The notes below the pieces were generated by a model. That model ran no database searches and was not told the origin of the DNA. It saw nothing but the letters and a program-made list of their open reading frames with translations. The position numbers were made by a program, and so were the translations under genes. A stretch of 64,000 nt of DNA from contig CANTUZ010000005.1 in assembly GCA_947846985.1 (NCBI GenBank), positions 16,588,389 through 16,652,388 of the forward strand. Direction: 5' to 3'. Of the stretch, positions 42,470 through 55,418 are shown piece after piece (the first letter of the stretch is position 1; each line of letters begins with the position of its first letter). This stretch comes from Fratercula arctica. Its lineage: Eukaryota > Chordata > Aves > Charadriiformes > Alcidae.

Positions 42470-45400
42470 GGCCAGAAAAAAGAAAAATCAATGTAGTACA
42501 GGGGCTCCCAAGTGCTCCAGCACTGGGGAAAAGACAGAGTCAGAGGGTGATTTTGGTCAACTGGCAACAACTGATAAGGCAAGAACCATGGAAAGACAGG
42601 TTGGGAATGATCTGTGGGGATCTTAATCTTCTGCTGAAAGCTAAGATTATCTACCTGAACACAGCAAGACTGAAGGAGAGAATCACTCAGCCCTAAAGTC
42701 TCTCAATCCTGTCAAGGTCATCAGTGTGAATTACCCCTTCTCCCTGCAGGGTAGGAGAAAGTGCTCTAATCTCCAATGAGGCAAAATTTCACAACACCAC
42801 TTCAGGGGTATAAACCTCCTCAGCCATCCCTTGGACTTCATTTGTCCCAGCCACCTGTCTTTCCAAGCAGGAACATTTGCCTGAGGCAACGTGGCTAGTT
42901 AAAGCTTTTCCAGAAAAAGTTATGAAGTGTTAAATCCCCGAACAAAACAGGTTTAATACGACTTAATACTAAGTCTGCTCTAATCAATATTATCTTCTCC
43001 AGAATAGACTACTGCAAATTCTAATCACAGCCCTCTGCCTTTCCATTAATTAACTGCTGCAGATAAGTTATGCCTTTAACAATCACCTGGTACTTAGGCA
43101 AGCACAGGGGAAGTTGCAGGGAAGAGTGAAGATGAACATCGTGCAGCCCTTTGAAACAGTTTGTTTTCCAGTATAGGTTTTACAGATCTTCCTTATAGTC
43201 TGCTTGCATTTTATGGATGCCCTGATATACTGATGCCTGAAAAACTGCTGGTCTGAAAATCTGACTCATTTTCTTCTATTCATTTTTAATATTTATAAAG
43301 CATTGATTGTAACAACACCTAAGCAGCAGCTTCCATTCACTTTCTAATCTTATTCTCCCAACCGTTGACCTTTCTCACTTAAAGGAAACAACTTATCATT
43401 GTGTTTTAGGTCATTTGCCCAAATGCTGGGAGTTAAACAGCTCCAAATCCAAAAGCTTTTCAAATTTTCTAGAAATGCATGGATCTGAAATCCCCAGCTT
43501 TCACCAAGAGAATTCTTCCATTTGCTCCCTTCTTCTGCAAACCACCTTTCTTCCAACAATCACTTCCCAGGGCAATTCACCCAGCCTTTAGCCAGTGTGA
43601 GGCTATGACAATAATGTCATGCACGGTACTCAGAACAACCGCCGAGGAACATCTGGAAGTCTCGGTGCAATAACTCAGCTACTGGGAAGAGGACCACATC
43701 CCCACGAGGGTTTAGCAATCAGTTAACTCTCCATGTTACTGAATAGCTGTTGAATAACAAAGCATTTGACTCATAAGCAGTTAATAGACAACAAAAGAAA
43801 AAGGGGAATTTAAATTACGCAATTATTGAAAACATTTACAAATATCTTTTTCCAATGAAAAGTGCAAGAACCAATCAGGCAAATTACCCACTCAGCATGA
43901 TTTAGCCAGCTGTAGTCTCAATAGCCTTTAAGCACACTTATTTTGAAAAGCAAGAGATGCTGTGTAAATCTACCAAAGCACATCTAACCAACAGACCATT
44001 CACTGTTTGTATATTTGCTTTGGACTGTTTAAAGAAATAATATTAGCCCTTTCATCTGAGGCAGGTAATATTTCTCTTTTCATAAAAGCTAAACAAAATC
44101 AGGAGTGACATGAGTTACATGCTGCTCTGAGCAAACAAGGTATAGTTTTTCCTAAGAACATCTTTGCAAGCTTTCTACAAAAGGTTAGTCGAGACATTGT
44201 TGGGGCAAGGGGAAACCATGCTCTGATTTGTTTTCACCAGTGAATATGTTATCACAAATTTAATATCAGCTACATTTCAAACAAAACTGTTGTCTGATTG
44301 GGAACCAAAAACCTGAAAGAGCTGTTGGCTTCAACCAGTCTGGAGTTAGTGGGTACAGAAGTGCCAGTTACACTTCTTTTTATCCCCCCTCCTTATCTGC
44401 TCAGTGTTGGCCAAGTCACCTCAAGTTAAATCTGCAGGAAACAACAGAGCTCTTGTTCTGCACCAGTCAACAAAAATTCCCCTTGTTACTACAGCAAATG
44501 CAATTTAGCCCAGTGACAACCATCAAGCAGGGATAGGGAAAGCAAAGCAGAAAGTTTGACAAACTCATCTACGAACTGCCTGGAAATACAGCGCAGCTTA
44601 GAGAAGACGAGGAAATACTGCATTTCCATTAGGACAACCTGAGTCCTACAAATACTGTTTTACTTGGGCTTGTGCACTGATCCTGTCCTCCTGGCAGGAT
44701 GGTCAAATGACTACCCAGACTGTAAAGCAGAAGGGTTATGCATCCACATCCCTCCTGCAGGATTTCGCAGCCCTGCTCACAGTTGCTGGTACAGAGATGA
44801 CAGCAAGGAGGGTGGGCAGTGCCACCGTGCCTCAGCAAGGGGAGCAGGGCAGGCCTGGGCATAGCACCCAGATGCAGCCAACAGATCTCCAGACAAGTCC
44901 ATAGCAGCAAGCAGGTGTGTGGTCAGGCTGGGATCAGCATGGGATGTGGCCAGGCACAGCATACCTGCCGTGCAGCTCCAGCAAGGGTGAATGAAGAGCT
45001 GTTTTCACAGCAGTCTGAGCCAAGGGTACACAGCTGCCCCGCACCACTGCTAGTCCTCAGCCCCAAAGCCCTGGCAGGAGGAGAAAGGCTGAAAAGCTGC
45101 TTGGTGTTGAGGGCTCTGGCGCCAAATCTACCATTACTGCAAGCTGCAGAAAGCTCAGAGTACAGGGTGCAAAATGCTTATCCTGAAGATGAAACACAAA
45201 GCATCTGAGAAGGCAAACGATATCTGAGCGCCACTGGCAACCTCAGCCACCAGCACTGAAAACAGGCACTCTCTGCACTCAGAGTAACATGGGATCCAAA
45301 GCCAGGGGTTACTTCTGACCTGACACTTCTCCATCCCTTAAGCAGAAAGTGTAGAAGCAGACTCCGTTCACTGAGGAACCACTCCGCTAGCACTATTTCT

Positions 45401-48400
45401 ACTGCATTATCATTTCTATTCAAAAACCTCAAGAATTATCCAGTTCTTTTACATCATAGACAAACACAAAGGAACATAGTCAAATGCATAAATAAGCCTG
45501 CTGACAAGAGAAGTGAGTGAGTGTTTGTTAACCTCAGTCTGTTGGCCTGATTAGTATAACAGCAGCATATTTTGCATTCAAAATGAGGTGGAACAAGCTA
45601 ACAAAGGAGAAAGCTTTGTACTTGTTAATGATATGAGTAAGCGCTGCTCAGAAAGCGATTCAGCAGACTTTGATCCACTCAGAAAAGAGAACGAGAGCTC
45701 TTCAGGCACTTCTGACAACGCAGCCTTACCATGAGTGTGCACCAGTGACCAGCCTCTACCATATTCATGTTCATTTAGGAAATTTATCCAACATTAGATT
45801 TGTTGAATGCAAGAAGCAGAAAGACTGCATTCACGCACCTTAAAAAGAGCAAGGCCAAGGGAAACCAAGGGAAATCAAGAGCTGACTCTAAGGTCCAAAC
45901 AATCACAGTTGGGTCTGCCTGTTAAAGCCGGATTTTTGTATTTGTTTCACCTCCTCGCTGTAAATGATAAGCCTGTCTGAAACAGAAGATGTGGCCAGAT
46001 TTTTCGTTCCTAGCCAATCTGTTATGTTCCATCAGTGTTTCAAAGTTAAATGAGCTTGGACCATTCTCAGTCTGCAGATTTTAATCACACACACGCCCAT
46101 CCACTGAAATCCCGTTATTCACACAGCAAAACAGACTACTAAGGGCAAATTGTGGCCTAGGCCCTAAAACTGACCACTAGTCGGCATGAAAAAAATAAAT
46201 TAAGTCATGGTTACTTTCTGCTGTAAGGATAAAAACCAGAAAGCAACGTAAACCCATCAATTCACAGCAGGGACTTTAAACACTCTGGCAATTGCAAAAT
46301 GTTCAGCCTCGGAGCTGTAAAACACATCATCATTTCCAAGATTAGCAAAAGCTGTTCATCTCGCTGTGTTCTCATGACAGGTGTTTTTTCCCCCCTGAGT
46401 TTCTTTTATCTTATTAGATTTTAGCTCCCATTACTGTTAGGACAATTTTGCAATGGGGCAAAATTAATTAGTTTGCATCAAAGAAAGGCTCCTTGAAACG
46501 TAACACTAATGAGTTTCATCTGCCTGATTAGAGGGCTTTGCTTTCAGTAACACTTGGTGCAAAATTTTGTTTCAGAGAAATATAACATTATAAGAATATT
46601 CGAGGCTAAAAGCATTAGCTAAACGGTAACTGGGATAATGGATAAAAGATTAGGGTGGTAAACTGTGAGCAGACGTGTAACTGAATATTGACAGGAGGAT
46701 GCAAGTGTAGACCAGAACAGGTTAATGAAGATGTGTTTGTGCGAGTAGAGCTTGGTACAATTCACAACAGTATATTTAGTGAACTAACACTACAGTCCCC
46801 ATCTTGTCACAATGCTTTTAGGAATTAAATGCAAAAGAGCTAGGGATGGGAAAAGAGAGTACTAATTTTTAGAAGAAAAGATGGAAAAACACATTAATTT
46901 TAGACATGTCAAACTAATTTTTAGTAGCTGGTAAACTATCTGGACAAAATATTTGTTTATTTTTAAATCAGTTTTTAGTCAAGAACAAATTGTGTTTAAT
47001 CAACTTTCTTTTTGACTGATGGGAGAATTGCTCCAGAGGACAAAGGGGATTAAATAGATTTTGTATTTCTTGCTTTTATTGAGCTTTTTCACCCCAACTA
47101 CTTTCTTTTACCCTATTAGTACAAAAAAGTGAGAAAACACAGACCAGAATAAGTTTCCTGACAGGCAGGTGCAAATTCAACTGAAAAAATCCATGGTAAA
47201 AGTAGTTATCAGAGATTTGCTGGTAAATTGGGCATAGCACACCGTAAATGACATCTGAATAAACACGTGCGGTGTCATTTGCAAATGACAAACACACGAC
47301 ATAAGCGCATGTAGTAGAATATAAGGGAACTGTCTTTCCCGTGATTACATCTCCCTCCATAAACCTCCCCAGCACATACACAAGACTAGAAATGAAGATG
47401 CAGCGTTAGAAAAGGGCAGGCCTAAGCTGCTGTCTGGAACAGCTCCCTTTGCGAGGGGGCAGAAAGGCCACATTTGGACAAGGATGTGCTTTTACACAAC
47501 GCTCTCCATCTGTGGCAAAAGAAACCACTTTAAATTTGTGACTGTGCTCTCAAAACCACTCAGGCAGATGGCTGAGCAGTACAACTGAACAGACAGTCAC
47601 TTCTGGCTGAGAGACAACACTTAACCCAGGTTTGCTGCTGAATCACATTGCAAGGCAGTAAGGGGTTACCCAGCTTAAGGGAGTTAAATACAAAAAGCCT
47701 TTGGATAAGCTGAGAACTGAATTCAAACCTCTGTTGTCTCTTTCCTCTGATTTGATAAGGTTTCAACTTGAACATTACCACTTTTTGTAAAAATTATTTT
47801 CACCTGCAACAGGCAATGCTGAAACCTTGACAGTTTTATCCTTTTGACAACCTAACACAGGAATTTAAATTTTTTAAAAAAAGAACCACCTAATTTCATA
47901 CACCCATGTGTCCTCTCCCTCTGACGCCATGCACGTACTGCACCTGTGCATAATCTTTCTCCTGCTGGCCTTCTGCAACAAGTCAATAACAACAACAACA
48001 ACAAAAAAGGCTGCACCTGTTATTCATAAGCTTTTTGTTATCCCTCAGAAGAAGCAAAAGGGCCCAGAGCATACATGGGAAGGAAAAAGCTTTGTTTAAT
48101 TTAATTAAGTTTACTTCTTTCAAGTCTAAGTAAACTCAGGCATCAGCAGAACGGCTGGTTAATTAAATCATGAAAGCAGTTCCTTTACCCTGTAAGGGCA
48201 ACCACATTGTGCTCTGTCACATTCAGCAGGTTCTTCCAAAAAAGCACGCGCACCCTTTACACCGTGGACCAAAACAAGTCTACCACACAGGGGGTACTGC
48301 AGTATTTTTTAAAGATGACAGCTGTGGAGAAGTGCTGTGATTATTTTCAACATTTCCATCTTGAGGGCTGGCTCCAGATCTATTACTGAAAGTTAGTGAT

Positions 48401-48437
48401 AACATTGCAATAAAAGATCTGATTCTGATCCTTAAGT

Positions 48438-48687
48438 TCAAGTTGCACCAGGGGAGGTTTAGACTGGATATTAGGAAAAATTTTTACACTGAAAGGGTTA
48501 TTAAGCATTGGAACAGGCTGCCCAGGGAAGTGGTTGAGGCACCATCCCTGGCGGTATTTAAAAGATGGGCAGACATAGTGCTTAGAGGTATGGTTTAGTG
48601 CTGGTTTTTGTCAGAGTTGGGTTGACAGTTGGACTAGATCATCTGAAAGGTCTCTTCCAACCTAGGCAATTCTAGGATTCTATGATT
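48438..48687 (+). mobile_element. CR1 LINE 3' fragment, plus strand
   Basis: Sense CR1 tail: CAGGGGAGGTTTAGACTGGA, then GGAACAGGCTGCCCAGGGAA, GGACTAGATCATCTGAAAGG, and ending TTCTAGGATTCTATGATTC. About 250 bp, 5' truncated. Confidence 0.9.
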
Positions 48688-51600
48688 CAATGCTGAGAGC
48701 ACTGACCAAGAGGGAAGTGAGCAGGAGGGGCTCCAAGACACACTTGCAGAGATGCGCTGGATCTTGTCCTCACACACCTGCTCTGGCATCCAGAAAGGCT
48801 GGAGGAGCAGGAAGGCTGCCAGAAGTTTGCCTCTTGGGGCTACACCTGGCTGCTCTTGCTGGGTTTGTCCCTTGTATCCATAAACACACACACGGTGCAG
48901 GAGCCGGCCTGGGAAACTCCAGCCCCACTCCAGAGCAACTCCATGCCAATAGCTTCTACATCTGTCTCCCACCTGCTTTTAGGAGTTGTCAAATCCTCTC
49001 CAAGAGGAGCAAAAGTAATAGGACAAATCTTCCCTTCATTTGGGCTTGGGACTTTCCCACGTGAATAGCTCACACTGCACAGTGCCAATACATTTATGTC
49101 CCTCAAAGACTTTCCTTGGACCAGCTCATAGGCAATTTCTCATGTTTCTTTTTATCCCTTCATAAATGTCTTCAATCTAAAGAGCTCACAAAGCCAGAGT
49201 CCTTCCTTGCCCTTCCATGTTTTCACCATTGATTTTTCCCTTTCCCATTACCCCAGCCTTTTCTATACACTATTTCTCCTCTTTCCATTCAGCCATTCTA
49301 GTGCCTCATCCCAAATGACAAAATGGAGTTATTTTGCATTTTGTTTATTCCCACCTAAGCAGAAGTGTTTCTCCTTCCTTTCTACTCTCTTAACTCATGA
49401 AATCAAGATCTTTACTAATCAGGCTCTTCCCATGGTTCCTGTGCCCAGCCTTCCTACCTGACTAACAAGGAAACTCTCTGATGTTGCATAAAAGAGTTTA
49501 TGCACTACAGAGAATTTTTAATGGAAAATAAAACCTTCTGACATCACTGGCTAATTACAATTTGCTACACTAACATACAACACCGTGGCTATATTGCAGG
49601 GCAGAATAAAAGTGTGCACGTATTTTCCTGTGTGTTTCAATATCCTCCTATTGACAGAAGATAGGATGACAGGGCTACAACTGGAGATCAGGAAATGATT
49701 TTTGTGATTTCATTAGAGTAATTGACAAAAGCGTTTCCTTTCTACATAAGGTTAACAGATGGCTTGTTAAAGTTACAACTTCTTTAAACAGACCTGTCAC
49801 CAAAAATGATGTGCATGACAACAAAAATAATATTGATACAGGCTCATTGCAAAATTAAAATGGAGTTTGCATAACCCAAAGCACAGAATAAATAACTGCC
49901 AATACTGAAACACAGAATATCAAGGTGCATTTTCTTTTCTAAGATTTCCTTGAAAACTGGATGAAGGGACATAAATTGGTGAAGTATCAACAACATGGGA
50001 GTTCAGTTATTATAGGCACAAACATGCAGTCAGTCACGCTGCCTACTCCACATGTATGAAGAAAGTACCATGGATGTACAAGCGTGTTACATCAAGGCTT
50101 GGATTTTAATCCCAGTAGTAACAGAATATATTAATCACACAGAATCTTTAATTTGGGGTAAATATGTTTTCATATAAAAATACCGAAGTAAAATTCAAGA
50201 TTGTAGATTCATACTTGTACTGTCTGCTATTATAAGACCGAGCAGGATTTTGATCTCGAGTAAAACCAGGCAGGCATGAAGCAGGTCCCTTCCCCTTGAT
50301 ACCTAACTAGGTATCTAAACCAGGAGCAGGCTGCTGTCTGCTGCACTCACCTCAGACCAATGTGCAACGCAAGCATCAGCCCTGTAGGACTGTGCTTTCA
50401 CATCCCACCTCTGGCAGGTTCAGAACCTGTGCAAGGCAAGGGCATTCAACACCTGAAACTGCCTCCCCTCCATCATGAAATGGCTCCCTGATGCCTCGGC
50501 CAGCCAGCAAAAACAAGGGGGTGAATAATAATTTAAAAAAATAAAAAATAAAAAAAAGCAATAGTTTGCCCACCTGCTGTGGTTTTTAAGACCTCACCTT
50601 CACCTTAAACATGTCGCATTTCCATGAGAGCATGAAAAACTACAAAGGAGATTCAGCTTTGAAAATAGAAAACGTAACCAATGTTACACCTTTTTGATAG
50701 GTGACAGCACATAAGCTATTCCACCTGGACAAATCCAGAATATTAACATTGTTACTGATATTTAATACTTTTCTCCTTCAACATCACACTCGCTATTTAT
50801 CCCCTTTGCTGTAATTCTCCCTCCCTCCCCCCCCACCAGTTTTCTTTTTTCTGCAGTACCCTTTCCTCCTCCCCTTTCTTTCTTCAGTATTACTGCTTTA
50901 CTTCTCTTCACAGCACCTTACCACTGTTACCTTTTTAAACAATCGCATTAGTCTTTGTATAAAATTCAGATCTCAGACTTTTCTGAGACATCATTAAGAT
51001 ATGCAGCTAACTCCCAAAGACGTGAACTGGAAAAAAGAAAGAAAACAGAATCCCAGTGGGTTTTCCCTGCGTTTGTTAATTTTCTTCACAATAACAACTC
51101 CGAAGCAAACCTTTTCTCTTACCAATCTTAGATGTCAGCTGCTTGCATTATAAAACTATTTTTTTGGAAAAGAGGTAAATGGTTGAATCGGGGAGAAAAT
51201 AAAAGGAGCAGTATTTCCCATTCCAAAACCTCTGTTGACAGCTATTGGAAATAACCTGGTTTATTTTACCAGCCTTGTGATGTCAGGTTCACTTAGCACA
51301 CGCCTTGTCTGCTCCGACTGAGGGGCACACTAACTGCATGACTGACGCACACGGCCGCGACTGGGGAGCAAATGCACAGCTGCTCACTGCTTTTGTTTGC
51401 ATTCACATGAAGGGTTTTTGAGAAATTGTATAATATTACAGTAGACTGGTCCTTGCCCCAGGTGTAGCAAGTTCTTCCTTTCTCATTTGGTTTGGCAGAG
51501 CACAGTAATTTCATCATCATCTACAAAAAAAAAAAGTAAACAGCAAGCATTAAAAAGGAAAACATGGAAAATATTTAATTTTGAGGGGAAAATAAAGGAT

Positions 51601-52654
51601 ATGCTAGGGAACTCCTGTGACCAAGAGATTCTGCTCTAGAAACAAAAGCAAATTCTCAAGCAAAAAAGGTAAGAGAGATACTGCTGTTTTTGTAATTCTC
51701 AGTAACAGCCAAAATAATCCAAGGCTAGTGGGAAAGAGCACGGACTTCCAAAACAAACAAACAAAACCACAGTAACATACCCATACCTTTTCATACTAGT
51801 ATCATAAACTATGAAGATGATTGAATTACAAATAAAGAATGTAATTTTAATTATTTTTTTTTTATTCAGCTTAGTTACAGCCATAGGTTGTTATGATCTA
51901 TACTAACAACACATAACCTTACAGACCAAGGAATCACCACAGCAGTTATAAGAAAATATGAACTAAACATGTAGTGACAGAAAATGAAGAAAGCAGAGTG
52001 ATCTGAATATGGAGAAACATAGAAAAAACCCCACAACTTCCCAGCACATTAGGTTTCATGGTTTAGTCTACCAGAAAGGACAGGTTTGTGACATGAATAC
52101 TGAGCAAGCATTAGGATATGAAGAGCAGCAACAATCACCTCACACCATCAAGGGAGCAGATGAAGTAGTCTATTATCATTGATTTTTCTCCACATAGCAA
52201 ATTTCTTTGGTTTTATGTTTCTTTGCCCCATCAGGAAAAAGTTGCTTTGTGGGATAAAGATGCCAAATGTACATAAAACATCAAAAGAATGTTAGAATCC
52301 TATCTTTTAATTAAATTATTATATGGATCTGTTAAGCGTAGTTTAAGGCCTTCCAGATTGATTTCTACCCCAATTTTCTAGGTGTGCTCATGCCACAATT
52401 CACATCCAGCTTTGTCCATGAAGGACTGCCTTCCTGTTACTTTAGTTCAATGCTTCAGATACCTGCTTTTTGCTTAGAGCTCCACATGAAACGGTGACAA
52501 GTACTTTTCTTGCCCCAAAGGAGGATGTTGGGGAGGTAATCAGATCTTTGGTCTGGAAGAAAGCTGCTTGCCTGCTTGTACAGATAGATATCCACTCTGA
52601 ATCACGTAGCCCACAGAGATCTGGCTTGCCGCTCGGTGTCAAAGCATGGCTAGG

Positions 52655-52785
52655 AGAGGGAACTGAAAAAAAAACCAAAACCAAAAACCAAACCACCAAA
52701 CCCCAAGCCACTCTCTAACACACCTCCCCCCCACCCCCCCACCCCCCAAAAAAAACCCAACCCACCACCACCACAAAAAACAGAT
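52655..52785 (+). repeat. A/C-rich low-complexity tract
   Basis: CCAAAA and CCAAAC runs, then poly-C blocks (about 52725-52747), then A and ACC repeats. A strongly strand-asymmetric pyrimidine/purine composition. Confidence 0.85.
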
Positions 52786-53766
52786 GAGTGATGTTCAGGA
52801 AGCACAGGCTAAGGGAGATCCCTGCTGGCAAGACAATGAAATACACCATTTCCAAACACATCATTCACCTGCTACCACAAATAGTTTCTTCTGCATCCAA
52901 ATGCCACAAACATTGCACATTTACCTTGCTTTCAATTTGGTGCCAGTCTTTCACTCCTGAAGACAGCGCTGCCCCACCCACGCAGCACAGACTGCACCGG
53001 AGCAGCTCTTTGGTGGGGCAAAGGGGGAATTCAGTCTCCATTTCATCATCAAGGATAAAAATTCCCAGCATACTTGAATTATCATTCCGCTGAAGCAAGG
53101 CCGATGGACCCATTTCTACAGCTCTTGCAGAAGAGTGGGAGAATGGGACCCAGTTGGTCTCCCACTTACTGACATCGGCCATTTTTTCTACCACATGACA
53201 GGCATTAGATAACATCCCACTCAGGCAATAATTGTATCAAGGGAAATGACATATCTCACCTACTCATTGTAATTAGTGATACTACATTTAACAGTTAATC
53301 AGCCAAGTCTGGATAGTTGTGTATTGAAAAGAAGAAGGAACAAAATAAAACAACGGATCTTGTCTCAGCTTTTTGTACGTTACATTGAACAACCACTGCA
53401 AAACTGAAACTATACATTTTGAGACATAAACCAGAAATAATTCTTAACTATGGCGGACCATCATAAAGATACTTATGATTCACTTGGGGACAAACTAAGC
53501 TCAGAAAAACGTTAACAACTGGACGAGAGAGGCATTAACTTCCAGACCATAAAAAATGACTCAGCAAAGAAAGCAAGAGAGAGTTCAAATAAATATCCAA
53601 TGAAGAACTACGTATTTTACAGGACATTGACATTACAAAGAGGTTCAATTTTCTTCTTATAGATGACATACTTGAGAGCAACAGATGTTTCCAGTGGCTC
53701 AGAAAACAAATTTAGTTGACACTTAGAATGAAGGAAAGCATACAGGGTGTTTTTTTAAAAAGAAAA

Positions 53767-55325
53767 TTTATTACAAATCTGTAGGTTTAAGAAAATATCC
53801 CAAAACTGTCAAAGAAGTATGAAAAATGCTGTCATCCTATTCACAGTTACCAGTTTTCTCCAACAAACGTAGCATACAAAAATTGACAGAAACCATGGCA
53901 ATTCTTTTCGGTGACACAAGTCAGATACTTGTAATGCTAAATCCCCTGCTGACAACTAAGGTGCTGCTGGCAGTCCAAGGGAACGATTGAATTGGACTAT
54001 TTTTGAAAACCGGAAGTTTGGATGAAAAGGCTATATACATATACACATACTGTATTTTACCACACGTACAGGTAGCTCAGGGCAAACAAAACATGGCCCA
54101 GCACAATACTTAAAGTCTATAAAAACCTGGAGAGCCAGGGAATGTGTGTATATGGTATTAAGGTATTCTCTATGCTCTGTTTCCCATTTTCTTTTATATC
54201 CCAAACCTAATAAAGACCAATTGTTTTCCACTCTCATTTACAGAAAGAGTGAAGCTGATGTGCTCCCATGCTGTCTTTTCAGACAGAGGAAACGTTAGCT
54301 GCAGTGCATGCAGGCAAGTGATCTAAAAATGTAATGCAGTTAAAACACAGTATAATTAAAAGTGGGATTTGTAGAAGACTGTAAGACTGCATTTACTGCA
54401 AGTGACCTAAGACCTTAAGTTCCCCTGAAAAACCAAGGCTAACGTGGCATTTCTAATGTCATTCACAGATAATTCATAAGACACGTAAATGAAGAAAGAA
54501 CTGTCTGATACACGTTACATTGCTAAACTGAAGTACAGTCTGCTTTAAAAAAGCAGAAGTTTGCAAGTATGCCATGGATTAAATCCAAACCTGCCCTACA
54601 TCTCTAACTCTGGGTAACTGGCTGCAACGGTTGGAAGCTGCAGCATAGACCACTGGTAACCATATTCTCAAATCCTTTAAACTGCACAGGGCCTAGACGC
54701 CACAACTCAGAGCTGCAGTGTGGAAGAGGCTTCAATGTAAGAAGTGTGAAGATTTTGAAGAAGCAGGATGAAACATTTCTGTTGCAATACCTGCTTAAGA
54801 TGATCTAAAAGAGAAAAAAACCAAACAACAAACCAAACAACTCTGTGTAATTTAACTCTATCTTTATCAGGTGCTTGAAGTTCCTTAGACAGAGGACATC
54901 TGGGATTTCCTACTGATCAGTCCTCCTTTTGCCAACAGCAACTTGGAAGAAACCAGCATCACTTTAAAAAACTGCTCAGTGCATTTCACTTGTTTTGCCG
55001 TTTCAACTTAAGTTGAAACGCACAGAATCAACAGTTATTCCAAGAACACTACACTGCAGAAGAGCAACTAGAAATCAACAGTCTCTCATCACCAGAGCAA
55101 ACAGGATGGAAGATGCAGAACTGAATTTACAGTAATTTCCTTCTCCATGCAGACCAGGTTAACCCTAGATTAATCAGGGCTACCTGGAACATTTCTTAAA
55201 AGCCACCTGTTGGTAAGGAGGTTGTCTCATTCTCCTGCATTTACTGAAAACTTGATTTCTGAAACACCGTAATGAAACAGTCAAAAATCTTCATTCCAAA
55301 GAAGGAAAATATTTAATGTACATTC
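53767..55325 (-). other. SAAL1: Probable SAAL1 3' untranslated region
   Basis: Non-coding sequence after the SAAL1 stop. The nearest full AATAAA on the minus strand that I found at a plausible distance is at 53767-53772. An ATTAAA at 55312-55317 lies too close to the stop to be convincing. A perfect 22-bp palindrome lies at 54999-55020. The 3' end is inferred. Confidence 0.4.
54999..55020. repeat. 22-bp perfect palindrome
   Basis: CGTTTCAACTT followed immediately by its exact reverse complement, with no spacer. It lies about 306 bp downstream of the SAAL1 stop on that strand, so it would fold into a hairpin in the probable 3'UTR. Confidence 0.97.
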
Positions 55326-55418
55326 TCAGGCGTGAATCTTCAGGCTTGGGAAACGTTTTTCTAGATTGTCAGCAAGTGACTGATCAGCCTCACGCAGAAC
55401 TTCAAGGAAACTCTCCAC
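55326..55418 (-). CDS. SAAL1: SAAL1 last coding exon and stop
   Basis: 93 nt, 30 codons plus TGA. The acceptor is TTATTACCAG|GTGGAG. It encodes [20 protein letters not shown] and [10 protein letters not shown], matching the conserved C-terminus of the family. Confidence 0.96.
   Translation of the reverse strand: MESFLEVLREADQSLADNLEKRFPSLKIHA

Larger units (their letters stand above)
37961..53766. other. TPH1-SAAL1 intergenic region
   Basis: About 16 kb without a recognised gene. It contains the duplicated CR1-tail repeats (38.1-38.5 kb), an exon-like ORF pair (39.47-40.04 kb, minus), an A-run following AATAAA (42446-42469), a locally GC-richer stretch with spurious ORFs (44.6-45.4 kb), AT-rich homeodomain-motif-like sequence (46.2-46.65 kb), a CR1 fragment (48438-48687, plus) and C/A-rich low complexity (52655-52785). 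The remainder shows nothing I can assign. Confidence 0.65.

Noticed and set aside
44629..45208. Overlapping frames on both strands, up to 129 codons
   Set aside because: Local rise in GC lengthens frames on both strands alike. No coding pattern or homology is seen.
52865..53215. 116-codon minus frame in the intergenic region
   Set aside because: No recognised family, no convincing splice sites, and a length compatible with chance in this much sequence.
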